Source: Gordionus sp. m RMFG-2023
Taxonomy: Eukaryota; Nematomorpha; Gordioida; Chordodea; Parachordodidae
Reading direction: 5' to 3'
Length of the DNA stretch: 64,000 bases
Assembly: GCF_954871325.1 (NCBI RefSeq)
Contig: NC_088775.1
Span: 89,844,805 to 89,908,804, forward strand
The notes beneath the pieces were generated by a model. It saw only the letters and a list, made by a program, of their open reading frames with translations. It did not search any database and was not told where the DNA came from. Positions 10,994 through 22,704 of this stretch are shown in pieces. Within the stretch, counting starts at the first letter, position 1. Each line of letters starts with the position of its first letter. A program made the translations under genes and the position numbers.

Positions 10994-12007
10994 TTGGGAA
11001 TAAATACCCATAAATCTGGGTATTAATTAAAAAAATGAAATGCGAGGTGGCTGCCGATGAAACCAAACTTGAACGATGACGTGTGGTTAGTTAAACACCG
11101 AAAACAAAATTGCAGTGCTTAAACAAGAAAAAATGCTGATGTTCAAATTCGTACTGGGGAAAAAAATAACCCATGTATTACTTTTGTAAAAATTAGTTGC
11201 TATAGTAAAAAATACTATATCCATCCTTAATTACTATATTAAGTAAACTAAATTTGACAAAATTTCCAATAAGATCTGTTTATTTTATTGATAAATCATT
11301 ATTATGTATATACAAATTTAATAATTTAGAATAATAACTATAAGGGTTGACATAGAATATTGAAGGAAATCTCCCTCGATTTTATTTTCCCAGTACCAAT
11401 TTGAACATCAGCATTTTTTCTTGTTTAAACATTTTTTTATGGAGGGTATATGAGTAATCTTTAAGTTCAGAATTGGGGCCTTATTATTGAATAAATGTTA
11501 GTAATTTAATTTTTAAAACTTGTTTATATCATAAGAAAATGAATCTCAGATCAATTAATAGTTACTGATTCAGATTTAGTAATCCTTGTAATGAAGAGAA
11601 ATGTATATATGTTAGCGTCAATATATTTTTTCCGACAATATTTTATTTTTTCAACTTTAAATCATTATTTGAGAGCGTTTATAAAAATTTAAAAATATGA
11701 TTTTTTCATACTGCTATGCATACAAGTAAATTCCAAGCTTAGCTCTACAGAATAAGGGCAGAACGCTCTATCACATTTTATAAAAATTTTAAAAATTAAT
11801 TGGTTTATTTATTTATAAAAATATGACTTTGAAATCACCTAGGAGTAGACCTAATGCAATTTAAAAAAATAACAAAACTACAGATCAGACTTCAATTTCA
11901 AAATTTCCATGAGTTTGGATTAGGCCTATATTGAAAATTTTGAAATGTGAAAGAAAGATAGTCAATGTATTCATAAATTATAAGCAAGATCCATTTCTAT
12001 ATCAAAG
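10994..12007. other. Interior of the MULE without recognisable genes
   Basis: AT-rich. Two stretches sharing 'T-TTC-AATT--TACTGGGAA-AAAATAA' wording occur in opposite orientation (11140-11170 and 11370-11420, both around AGCATTTTTTCTTGTTTAA and its complement). They form a small internal inverted repeat. Nothing else supported. Confidence 0.4.
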
Positions 12008-12168
12008 TTGGAATCCCACCCAACATACAATTTATTATACTAATTTTATTTTATACAGTTTTTATTTAACAAATATTTTACATGATATTTTTAATATATA
12101 TATTTTTAAATTACGTATATATGTTTTACTTTTAACGTTCAATTTGACCAATAAAAATTACCATTAAA

Positions 12169-12781
12169 AAAAAGTTTGTAGAAATATAACTATGGGATCC
12201 AACGAAGATATAATTATATTTTTTGTAGATTGCGAGTTTGGGGGTCCTAATAATACTTTTCTTAGGCCTAGAAGATATTTTTAAACCCCTGCTTCCAAAT
12301 CCTAAACGGAGAAAAAAATGGAATTTAAAAAACATCAAATAATAATTTTTCTGATAGCTTTTTAACTTTATTGTAAACTATATATTTCCAAAAGTAAAGT
12401 TTCATCTTTTAATCAAATTGTAAAAGCTATAAAACTTTATCTCCTATTATTTATTTTATGACTATAATGATTCCATCTTTACTTTTCTTCACATCCACAT
12501 CACTCACTATCTGATGGGGCTTAAATGGCCAGGGGTAATATTTTAAACGATTATTTAATAAAATACCCAAAATTTTGTTTAACTCATGATTGTTAAAAAA
12601 TTTATGGGCTTTTTTCACCCGATTACTGTTAACTAATGGTTTAAAGCATTAATCCAGAAGATCCTTAATTAATCGCTCTAATCTGTAATCTTATAATACA
12701 ACTAGAAATTGACTCTGATTAGACCAAATATTTTATTAATAATAATACAATTCAAGTAATATCAATTTAGGTTAACTTAAT
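12169..12781. other. Intergenic, 3' of the minus-strand BTB gene
   Basis: No gene seen. The short ORF 12132-12338 overlaps the MULE end and has no recognisable domain. Confidence 0.35.
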
Positions 12782-14114
12782 TCACATATATAGTACGCCA
12801 TCAATATTGCATTCCTTAGAACTGGTTAAAACTATGTAATTTGACTCCCATTTTATTTCAATTTTTGAAGAATGTTCGTCATTTAACTCGAGGATATAAA
12901 GATATGGTCGATAAATGCCAATTTCGGGTAGAAACTCTATAAGTTGAGAAATTTTTTTTTGAAATTTGTAAACGGTGGTTTTGTCATATTTTACCGTTAT
13001 AATAGCTAAACCATCAAAAACTGAAATTAATTCTATCCCAATTATATATGGTATTTGAGAACCAATATTGAAATCGTGATTTATAAATATTGGTGCCTTT
13101 GTTGTAGAGCTAAAGTTTTCGTAACAATTTATAGGAAGGTAATCATTTTCTAGGAATAAATTTTTCTTAATATCGCATAGTTCTGAGTCATTTAGCAAAC
13201 ATGGATCTCGTACTAATTCTTTAATATCTAGGGCATTGAAACATACAATATAATCTGAAATGGGAGAGAAATTATTTTCTGATAATTTGGAAATTATATT
13301 GCTCGGAATTTCAGGAATTTTGCCTTTGGCGCATTCTTTTTTGGCCCATTTAATCAAAAACTCGAAAATAATTTGTTTTGGTAAGTATTTTCGGTCATCC
13401 AAAAATAAGATAAATTTTTGTACCATATCAGTAGGTGAATTTAGGAATTCATTTGAACAAAATAGAACGAACCTATAATATAATTTTAGCATCTAATAAA
13501 AATAATCTATAAAGTCATAAGGATATAATATAATATTACATCGAAACAACTTTCAATATCGATTTCTGGATAAATCAAAGATGCTGAATACAGATTAAAA
13601 GCCCTATCATAATCATTTGTTTTCCTATTAATTTATTCAACACATTTCGTTAATAAATCATTGAGCATATATTTTTTTGATCCATGTAAAACTTCAAATA
13701 TTATGTTGAGATTCTTGTCTGTAAAATCAGTTCTACCTGTATATATATTCCTTGTCGTATCATTTAAAATAAAAACATTACTTTAATCACGCAAATGATT
13801 ATTAAAAATTTACTTCAAGATTATTTCGAAAGCTTCTTTACTTAGATCTTCAATGCAGATGTAACTATCTTTCGCTTCGGCACTGCCATAAAACATGGTA
13901 TAAAATATTTCGCTTTGACATGATAGAATATGTTTGTGGGCATATATTATCTCCCCTTTCACCTTAAACGATAAATAAAACTTGGGATTAAAAAAAAAGG
14001 AAAATATAATATAATGTAAGTTATAACCTCGAAATAAACATCTGACATATAGGAATTGTTGTACAAATTTTCGCTTATTTTCATGCGATCATCTAACATT
14101 TTAAAATTTTCCAT
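12782..14114 (-). pseudogene. BTB-BACK-PHR family gene C, four exons, complete apart from one stop
   Basis: BTB-BACK-PHR-like protein of the BTBD1/2/3/6 type; relatives act as substrate adaptors for cullin-3 ubiquitin ligases. Exons by splice-site reading: 14114-14028, 13962-13814, 13750-13540 and 13492-12782 (87, 149, 211, 711 bp), with the same phases as the intact copy. Exon 2 carries the BTB core (AHKHILSCQSEIFYTMFYG), exon 3 BTB/BACK (YTGRTDFTD, KKYMLNDLL) and exon 4 the BACK helix FLIKWAKKECAK and the PHR-like end (GIYRPYLYILELND). All splice sites look normal. The single defect seen is TAA at 13635-13633 in exon 3, where relatives have a Glu codon (VEE-MN). Without it the protein would have 385 codons. 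It could be a young pseudogene or a sequencing error. Confidence 0.8.
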
Positions 14115-15390
14115 TATTTTTCTAAATAAATAGTTGTTTTTTAAAAAAAAATATATATAACATTTTAAGGGTACGGTTATTTGAAGAACCGATTATTAAA
14201 TTTTAATATAAATATTTTATGTAATATAATAAATTTTCAATCACTATGATTAACCTGTCAGTAAGTAATGAAAGTTTTAAGAAATTTGAAAATGAACAAA
14301 TATTAATTTGAATTTAAGACACTCTTTATTTTTATCTCGTTATCTTTACGATGAATTAATTTAGCCAATATAAATAATATGGCCACCTCAATATAAGGAC
14401 CGGCTAAGTAGAGTCTTTTAGTGTTCATTTTATCGAGTTATTTTTTTTCTTTCTTTCTTCCTATTGAGATTTCACTATATTATCTCTTTCATGGGTTGAA
14501 AATCTAAGCCAAAGAAAAATGGCTTGAATTAGTTTTTTGTTTAAAAAAAGACTGTTCTCATTTTAGTGGGTATTTTAAAGAAATTTTAGTTCATTGATTT
14601 TAGATGGTTTTAAAGATTCTCGCTTTATTTTATACCCAATCAAAAATTGGGATATTGACTTGAAACGAATTTTAAAAAAAATATACAGTTTGAACAAAAC
14701 AAATATAACGGGCATCCAAATCTTAAAGTTAGTTAGGGCGCGTTCTGTCTATACCTGTCCTAAAGAATCTATTTTAAAAACAGTCCGTCCATCAGGACAT
14801 GTCAATCTCCTCCACCCCCCAAAGTGATTGGAACAAACGGACCATTCTCATTTTCTAGTGTTAGTCATAGACCGATAAAAGATTGACTGAAATTTATAAG
14901 TTATCTATTGTATCCGAAAGCTCTACCTTAAATTAGAAAATTGTCTAAGACTTTGCATTGAATGCTAATAAATAATTTTTTTATATGTTTGGGCAAGATA
15001 TAAATTTTTTACCTAAGAGCGAAAAATGGCTTACACCCATCGATAAAAATTTAAGATACTACGATATAAATCATGTAATCAATTTTATTTTATTTAATTT
15101 TTAGAAAGTTATCTAAGTTATATGAATTGTAATTTGTAAGATATATTAATTTTTTTTACCTTTGTCACCAGAATAACAATTTGATAAAATATACCTCATC
15201 AACACCAAAGTATGATAGTAAAAATATGTTGTTTCTTTTTAATTTCGTAAATTGTTTTGTGATTCTTTGGCTCTACCATACCACCTTAAACTTATTTGGA
15301 AAATCAAAAATTTTTTTAAAAAAATGCCAGTATTTATGTCTATTAGATCACAATTCACCAGTCAGAATTTTACCTATATTAATTCTAAGT
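14115..15390. other. Intergenic AT-rich DNA
   Basis: Begins with the 5' flank of gene C. ORFs at 14594-14827 and 15181-15393 show no domain, no homology that I recognise, and codon content like the background, so I do not call them genes. Confidence 0.35.
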
Positions 15391-15520
15391 TAGTTTAAAT
15401 TAAAATTTATAAAATGCGAATTTTGTTTGTTTTGTTTTGTTAATTTAAATTAAAATTTATAAAATGCGAATTTTGTTGGTTTGTTTTGTTTTATTAATTT
15501 AAATTAAATATAAAATAGGA
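15391..15520. repeat. Short tandem repeat, ~2.5 copies of a 50-55-bp unit
   Basis: The unit contains AAATTAAAATTTATAAAATG followed by CGAATTTTGTTTG and TTTTGTTTTG; copies start at about 15391, 15441 and 15495 (partial). Confidence 0.8.
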
Positions 15521-15834
15521 TGAACTTTTGTATTTTCTTTTTCTTCTTTAGAAAATATTATTAATTAAAATTACGTACACAAATTTTAATCCATTATATT
15601 TTCCAAATTTATGGCAAACATTAATATTGCCTTCTATTTATTTATTATAGATTACCTATACTAGACTAGAGGTCGCAATGGGGGAGGGGTAGCCAAAAAG
15701 CCCCACCCCACTCGTTGTTTTTATATTTTTTACCCGCTTCTGGTTATGTGGTTCATCTGCCTTCACCCCCAAAGATTAATTTTACAACTTGTAATTTTTA
15801 TAGGTTATTTAATGTTAAAATAACCGGGTGTTGC

Positions 15835-16057
15835 TAGAGGCCTGCACGGACTCCGATGTCCAATCCGAGTCTCGAGTTGGTCAAACGAGCTTCGAACCGG
15901 GCCGAGCCCAATATTTTTTAAAAAAATCCGGTAGGGTCGGGTTTTGGATATTTTTTTTAAAATATATCTAAATTTATCATTATTATGTTAAAATTTTTAT
16001 GTAAAATAAAAATATTTGATTTTATTTATAGAAACTAGACGCCATATATATAAAGAA
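15835..16057 (-). mobile_element. Half of a hAT-like family-1 MITE (terminus plus core, truncated)
   Basis: Starts with TAGAGGCCTGCACGG, a hAT-type terminus with GC-rich blocks (ACCGGGCCGAGCCC). From about 15955 to 16055 it is the reverse complement of the core of the full MITEs (TATCTAAATTTATCA... and AATATTTGATTTTATTTAT). It ends abruptly where a BTB exon-1 fragment starts. Confidence 0.7.
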
Positions 16058-16220
16058 TTTTTGAACAAACTTTCATTTATATTCGTGCGATCTTTTTAAA
16101 TAATTTAAAATCTTCCATTATTTCCTATAATAATAAATATAAATATTTTTAAAAAATTATATTTTATTACCTTTCAATGAAACGCGGGAAAATATTTTTC
16201 GTATTTATTATGTTTTTTTC
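16058..16220 (-). pseudogene. BTB-BACK-PHR family fragment D: exon 1 and promoter only
   Basis: Read leftwards, ATGGAAGATTTTAAATTATT at about 16118 gives MEDFKLFK, as in gene H (MENFKLFK at 41037). It then runs through a shifted frame to KVCSKI near 16058, corresponding to NESLLKNS in gene H. Upstream DNA to about 16220 also matches the flank of gene H, including GAAACG(C/A)GGGAAAAT. Only exon 1 is present. It abuts a half MITE on its left, so it may be a fragment captured by, or cut off by, the transposon. Confidence 0.65.
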
Positions 16221-16468
16221 TCTATAAATAATTTGTAATAACCAATTAGAAAAAAATGTTCCATTTTCTACAACTTCAAATAGATAATCATTATTATATA
16301 AAAAATATTTAAAAATCACCAGCAAATCTTAATAAAACAAAGTTTATTAAAATATTTGTTGGATTCATTCCTCTTTGTTGTAGGGCATAAGCAATAAGCT
16401 ATTTAAAACAATCCTGTATAGTGACTACGCCATTGAGATAGATTGTATTCTTTAACTGATATGTTATT
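16221..16468. other. Spacer
   Basis: AT-rich, nothing recognised. Confidence 0.3.
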
Positions 16469-16860
16469 TAGTGATCTATATCGGGCCTAATTTTTCAAGC
16501 CCGGCCTGGCCCTAAATTTTTTTAAAAGTTTTGTCGGCCCGAACCCGAATTTTTTTTTAAAAAAATTTACCGACCCGGCCCGGTCCGAATTTATTTAAAT
16601 ATAGAAATTAATTTTTATAATTTCTCAAAATAAAAGACATGTTATATGTCGTTTAGTTTCAATAAATAAAATCAAATATTTTTATTATAAAAAATTTAAT
16701 ATAAAATTGATAAATTTAGATATAATATTTAAAAAAATTTCCAAGGTCCGACCCGGCCCAAATTTTTTTTAAAATATTAGGCCCGCCAGAACCCAATTAT
16801 TTTGAATATAATAAGGCCCCGGGCAGGGTACGAGCCGGGCCTAACTTTTGCAGATCTCTA
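16469..16860. mobile_element. hAT-like MITE, family 1 (392 bp), with perfect 8-bp target duplication
   Basis: Begins TAGTGATCTATATCGGGCC and ends GGGCCTAACTTTTGCAGATCTCTA-like (terminus 16849-16860). GC-rich sub-terminal blocks lie on both sides of the shared AT-rich core. The flanking 8-mer ATGTTATT occurs at 16461-16468 and 16861-16868. Confidence 0.9.
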
Positions 16861-16868
16861 ATGTTATT

Positions 16869-18362
16869 TTCCCAATAAACAAATTAAAATAGGGAGGTTT
16901 TTGCACATTTTGTTCATAAATTATTTAAGAGCGAATATAATTTTGTTAGCAAATTCTCGCACACCACAACATTTATTAAAATAGGTATGTGTATGTATTT
17001 TTTTTTGCTATTTTATTTGGGTTGGATGGAGTTGAAGTTCAATTTAAAATTAAAAGAAAACAAATAAAAAAATTAAAATTTGAAATATGATTTATTATAA
17101 TTTACAAATAATTGTTATTTAAAAAAAAAAAATATTCGCCCAAGAAAGTTAGAATTTTTCTAATTTAATAGCTAATTAATTAAAATTTAATTGCATATTT
17201 TTTCATGAAATATATTTTTTTTATTTACTCCATTTTCAACATTTAGATTTAGAATATAACTAAAGAAATACAATTACAACAAATCGCTAAGTAGAAATAA
17301 CAAAATTAGTGGTATTTTTATATAATATGAAAAATTTTAAATACAAGAAAAAGAAAAAACGGTAAAGTTATAATTTTTTGGGAATGTAAATTTATCCTAT
17401 GTAAGAACAAAAGAAGTATGTGATGCCCAACCCAATGGTGCTAAATGTATTTCGGACAAATCAGTAAGTTCTTTTTTTTTATCTATCATAATTTTTATGT
17501 AGGATTCATTGGCCTAAAATAAAATAAATGGTTCTAAATAACTTAACCCCCCTCCTTCATTGTTTAAATTTTTTCGCCCCATTTATAGTACAAGCCAACG
17601 ATACAAAATATAATTTATAAATACTAAATGAAAATGAAATCGCGACAGCTGTTTACGTGTATATCAAAAATGTTTTTATAGCTAATTTCGCATCGCTCGA
17701 GCATATCACGCTTACTAAAAATGCAGCGTAACTCGTCGGTCCATTATCTTTTTTTTAAATTACGTAACCAATAATTATCCTCGTGGGATGTTGGCTTCGC
17801 CCCAATTTCCATTTTGCCTAATTCTATCATATCCCTTCTATAAATAATCACTATTTCATATTGTCGACATTGATTTTCCCGTATTTCTTTTTATTTTGCC
17901 TTTAAAATATATTTTAACACCTTTAAATCATCTCCGTTTGGGTTAACTAAGTATTACAGTCGAGGTACGTTTAGCCAGGCGTCGGGGGCGAAGAGGCGCG
18001 TCTTTATTCAGTAATGTAGCCTGTATAAAGATAAAAATTTATTAGTGATGAATTTTAGGACAACCTTATCTATATATAAGTGTTAAATTTTAGGCCAAGT
18101 CTTGAAGGATTATAGTTTTAGCTAGAGAGTTTTCAAAAAGTTCTCAGGGTTTTTGCATGTAATTTACTATAAAATGAGGCATACAGTGTTCGCAACAATG
18201 TGCCGTGTTTGAATAGCTAGAAAGCCAAAGGTAGTAACTTCATTAGTGACCACCCTGTATTAATCCAATCCGACATCTAAGAGATGAACATATATTATTT
18301 ATATTCAATGAAGATAATGAAATAAATAATTAATATTATATCTTATATTTTCTAACAAGGAA
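16869..18362. other. Intergenic DNA with a segment repeated at 45.9-46.2 and 54.6-54.9 kb
   Basis: No full gene. The stretch 17030-17470 shares AATTTAAAATTAAAAGAAAACA, GAAATATGATTTATTAT and the short coding-like AAAGAAGTxTGTxxTGCxCAACCCA block with 45880-46200 and 54590-54860. Around 17680-17730 and 17940-18010 are small islands of higher G+C that I could not assign. (The first quoted motif is at 17042-17063; only its core is conserved.). Confidence 0.4.
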
Positions 18363-19684
18363 ATGGTGGAAAGTTTTAAGGATTTAAGTATTCTCGCAAA
18401 AGCTTGTGGAAGTTTATATAACAGTTCCTATATGTCAGATGTTAGATTCGAGGTTATATTAAAGTTTATATTTCTTTCCTCCATACTATTCGTTTAAGGT
18501 TAAAAAGAATATATTGTACGCTCATAAACTTATTCTGTCATGTAAAAGTGAAATGTTTTATACTATGTTTTTTGGGAGTGTTGAGTTCAAAGATAATTGT
18601 GTACGCATTAAAGATCTGACATACAAAGCTTTTGAGATTATCCTGAAGTAAATCTTTCATATAAATATGGCTTAAATTATAAAATAAATATTTTACCCAT
18701 CACCCCAAGGAATATATATACGGGTGAAATTGATTTTAAAGATATGGATACAGATATACTTTTGGAAATTTTATATGGGGCAAAAAAAGTATATGCTGAA
18801 AGGACTTAATATCAAAATGTGTTGAGGAAATGAATCAAAGCAACAGATAATACGTTGTAGGGCTTTAAAATTATATTTCGCTTCATCAATTCACCCAGAA
18901 ATAAATATCCAAAATTGTTTCGAGGTAAATTTTGATTAGTTTAAATCTGATGACTATTGTTAATTTCTAGCGTCTTAAATTAAATTATAGGTATGTTCTA
19001 TTTAAATCAGACTGAATTCTTAAACTTCCCCTTTTGACATAATTCAAAAATATATCGCATTTTTATATGATAGAAAATGCATCACCTAAACAAATTATAT
19101 TTCGAATTTCTTATAAAATGGGCGAAAAATGAATGTATTAAATGCCAAATTCCTGATAGTTCAAGCAACATAGTTTCTAAATTATCGGAGAACAAATTCG
19201 ACCTTATTTCCAGATTATATTTTATTCTTCAATGGCTTAGATATTACACAATTAGTTCGTGAACGCAAACTTTTTGATTATTCCGAAATAATAGATATTT
19301 TAATTAAAAGAATGTCTTATTTTCGACAATGATTACAGTTCTATAAACTGTTATGAAACCTTTTACTCTGCTGAAAAGGAGTCAAATTTTGAATTCAAAC
19401 AATTCAGTCCTCAAATTTATATAATTGCAATCGAGTGTCTTATTAATTAATTGTTCAGTTACTATAACAGTAAAATGTGATATGACTACCATTTACAAAT
19501 ATAAAAAGAAAATCTGCGAGCCTTAAAGAGTTTATACCCGAAATTGGCATTTATAAGCCATACATTTATACTATCGAGTTGGATGACGAAAATTCTTCGA
19601 AAATTGAAATGAAATGGAGAGTCAAATCAAATAGTTGCAACGTTTTCGAAGGAATGCAATATTTCTACTATATTTTATTTATAA
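18363..19684 (+). pseudogene. BTB-BACK-PHR family copy E, full length but decayed
   Basis: Exon 1 starts at 18363 (MVESFKDLS...SYMSDVRFE), exon 2 at 18499 (VKKNILYAHKLILSCKS, YTMFFGSVEF) and exon 3 at about 18712 (NIYTGEIDFKDMDTDILLE), with normal splice sites. A base insertion at the AKK-Y site near 18787 shifts exon 3, and another change follows near 18840. Exon 4 (about 18971-19684) has several shifts (for example near 19203 and 19440), although FEFLIKWAKNECIKCQIP and the C-terminal IELDDENSSKIEMKW remain. Introns are kept. The closest relative by wording is fragment J at 50.7-50.9 kb (both have YTMFFGSVEFKDNCV). The usual 3' flank with AATAAAACATTTGCAATC follows. Confidence 0.8.
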
Positions 19685-21759
19685 AATTAGTTAAGTTATT
19701 CATTATTAATATACTGGCGCGTGAAAATTGTTCATGTTGTTTGATTTTTATTTTCATAATTTTAATAAAACATTTGCAATCATAATAAATTATTATTGAA
19801 TTCTAAACTTCCTAGTGGTTAGAGAACTCGAGTGGTTTACAAAAAAACACTAATCTAGACTGACTACAATTATTAAAGTCAGAATTTGAAATGCTCTTCA
19901 AATCCTTAAAGATCTTTGATCTCTCTGAATATTTTTTTGATACCTAAACAGGAATTTTGACTATACCTAAAATTTCAAATTTTTTAAATGATAATCTTTA
20001 AATGATAGAAAATTAATCCACACTTTTAACTTCATTCTGATTTAAATTAATATATGTTAATGGCAAATTGTTTTATTATTAACACGCACCTTTTTAAAAT
20101 TTAATATTTATCTTACGAATTGTAAATAATTTTGCTGTTAACCTATGCGTATTTAAAATTTATATAAAAAATATTTGGAAAGTATTCTTAGCAACATAGT
20201 CTGAAATTTCGTAGGGTAGGTTATTACAAAAAAATACTTGGAAATAGAAAGGCTTAAACCTTCAACTCATGAGGAAAGGAAGTGTCACGTCCGCCTAAAT
20301 GTTCAGGTAAATGTAAACATTATTTATATCTTTTATGCACTTTATAAATAGAGGAAAAAATTAAAAGATATAAGATGTTTTTAAGAGAAGGGTTTATCCC
20401 AATCAAATTTTCTATGTGAGAGGCGTGGAGGAGTTTATCCGAAAAACCACACGCCATAACGATATAATTATCTGTATAAATAATATTTTACTCAATCCGA
20501 CAATAATAAACTTACCGTATGTGTATTTTATTTGCGATTTTATGAAAGAATACGGGGAATATTATAAATGCTCGAGGAAAATACATTTTCTCTTTCTTGA
20601 AAAATGGGATAAATAATAATCCTTAAGTGAAAAAGGATCATGATCAGCCTTTTTCGAAGATTACATGTTTGACAGATTTGTATCTGATTGTAGTTGACAA
20701 CTACGAAAAGAGACCTTAATAAATAACTCAATTGTCTCTGAAATTATTGCTAACACATTGGTTAATAAATAAATTAAGATTTAAAGCAATATCAAAAAAA
20801 TTTTTGTAAAGATTATATAAGTTTTTTTTAAAAAAATTTCTGGGGGATTGATTTTTATTAAGGGATAATTATGTATGGACATTTTATATTGATATGGAAT
20901 TTAACCCAACCTAAATACATGTCATAACTGGATATAATTCATGGTATAAATTTCAAAAAAATCTGATTTGTCCGAAAACGTAAAACTCTCAATTTTAAAA
21001 AATTAAACTACTACTCCTTAATTTATATTAATTATTTAAACAGGAATAGGGATTCATAAAATAAATTAAAAATACGTCTAAATTGTTTGAAATTCAGTTT
21101 GGTTTGAGTTGTTAAATGAAATAGATTTCCAATCATGTCAAATTTTTCTATTTAAATTTAAACAATCTCCACTAGGTAAATGATTCAAAATTAAGAGCTT
21201 CTCTATTTCCTTATAGATTCCTTCTCCATAATACATATTTTCCTGGGTAAGTTTAAGATATTTGCCTATCACGAGATCATACTTAAATAATTTAATAGAT
21301 CAGTATATATCAAATATTAAAATGATATATGGGAAATTTAAAGAGGACCAAGATTTTTATCAAGAAAACGAATAGTTTACTATGAAGAGGGTGAATATTC
21401 CTTTAAAATATCACATTTAATAGTGAATTGTAATACCATCCTCGGGCATCGGAAGGTACTCAGACAGTCACCCTACATTATAATTACTTATTTCCACCCA
21501 TAATATTTGAGTTTAACGTAAGTTATTCAATATTTTCGGTTAATGAAACTGAAAGTTAGACGAAAACAAAATTTAGTTTTAATGTCATATATAAAAAAAA
21601 TAACACAAAATTTATCTTTTAATTCATTTGTTAAAAATCCAAATCTTTGTATTATACTATAGTAATATTTTGTATAATTAATTTACAAATCTTCAATAAA
21701 AAATATTTTTGATTGGCTATTTGTTTTATTTCAAAATAATATTGGTTCTCCAAAATGAA
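19685..21759. other. 3' flank of copy E and AT-rich intergenic DNA
   Basis: After the poly(A) region no gene is recognised. Overlapping ORFs at 20416-20616 (+) and 20540-20731 (-) have no recognisable domain and are probably chance frames. Confidence 0.35.
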
Positions 21760-21802
21760 TAGTTGCCCCCCCCCCACTGGATACCCCTCACGGGCCTGGA
21801 GA
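21760..21802 (-). repeat. Transposon-like terminus with G/C run
   Basis: Read leftwards from 21799: CAGGCCCGTGAGGGGTATCC then a run of about ten G. This 'CAGGCCCGT...GGGGG' design is common at the ends of hAT-type elements in animals. The other end was not found, so its extent is unknown. Confidence 0.4.
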
Positions 21803-22704
21803 AGAGTCGTTGAAACTAATGTAAGGATTACATGGCCGGCCGGAGGAAAAAATCTTCATGAGGTTTTTCTGTAAGTTTACACATTTGGCAACTTGGATTT
21901 GAATAGGGAAAATTCACAAAAGTTGGCAAGTGTAGTCGATATGGTGGGTAGGAAAATATGATCATCAGAAAATTCTAAATATTTCGATATTTTACGTTTT
22001 TTTTATTGTCTAAGATATTGAGAGGGTTGTTTGGAGGGGAGGGGGGGATAGGGAATAACTACAAGAATAGTCCCATAAGTGGCCAATTTACCAAGGAATA
22101 TAAGTGATTCTATCAGGCCATTTACAGTCTGATTTTCAAAAATCAGAGTTCTAGTTTGTAAGATACTTGAGCTGATTTCAAAGGCTCGTTGGACACATTA
22201 TATTTTAAAATATAATTGTGCATTTTTTTGGTAACTTATAGTTTCACTCCTTAATTTTATGGTATGACCAATTTTAATTAATAAAAATTTACAAAATATT
22301 TAAATATAAAATTATCAATATTTTATTATATTAATAAAAAAATAATTAAATCCTAGAGAAAATTTAAAACACTGAAGAATTAAGCATTTGATCCCTAGCT
22401 TAGACATTAGTTTATAGATCTAAATTATTCTTTATATAAAATTTTCCCCAGGTTGTTTAGACCATCACCCTTTCTACTTCCTCTTTACTCTAACTCCACA
22501 AACTTAACTTATTTTTTATATGAATTTCCTAAACAACCCTATAGGGAAAATAATGCTTTACATTATATGAAATTAATGATAAATCATGATATTATTTATA
22601 GCTATTAAATGATAGGCAAATTATAGTAGGTTTATTAAAATAAAGAATTATTTACTTTATAAACTGATATTAACATTATTATTAAATAATTTTTGTAAAA
22701 AAAT
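21803..22704. other. Intergenic DNA before the inverted duplication
   Basis: Slightly less AT-rich around 21780-22120, with a purine run near 22030. No gene recognised. Confidence 0.35.

Larger units (their letters stand above)
10015..12168 (+). mobile_element. Mutator-like (MULE) element with ~170-bp terminal inverted repeats
   Basis: The left end (10015-10192) and right end (12008-12168) are inverted copies of each other. The outer edge reads AATGGTAATTTTTATTGG at the left; the inner edge, CTAATTTTATTTTATACAG / its complement and ATACAATTTATTATACTAA, is nearly perfect. Long inverted ends and an internal MULE transposase remnant (10560-10993) are the hallmarks of Mutator-like elements. I could not see a convincing 8-10-bp target duplication, because the flanks are low-complexity. 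The interior also holds an oppositely oriented LINE-like fragment, so the element has either captured or received foreign DNA. Confidence 0.65.
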
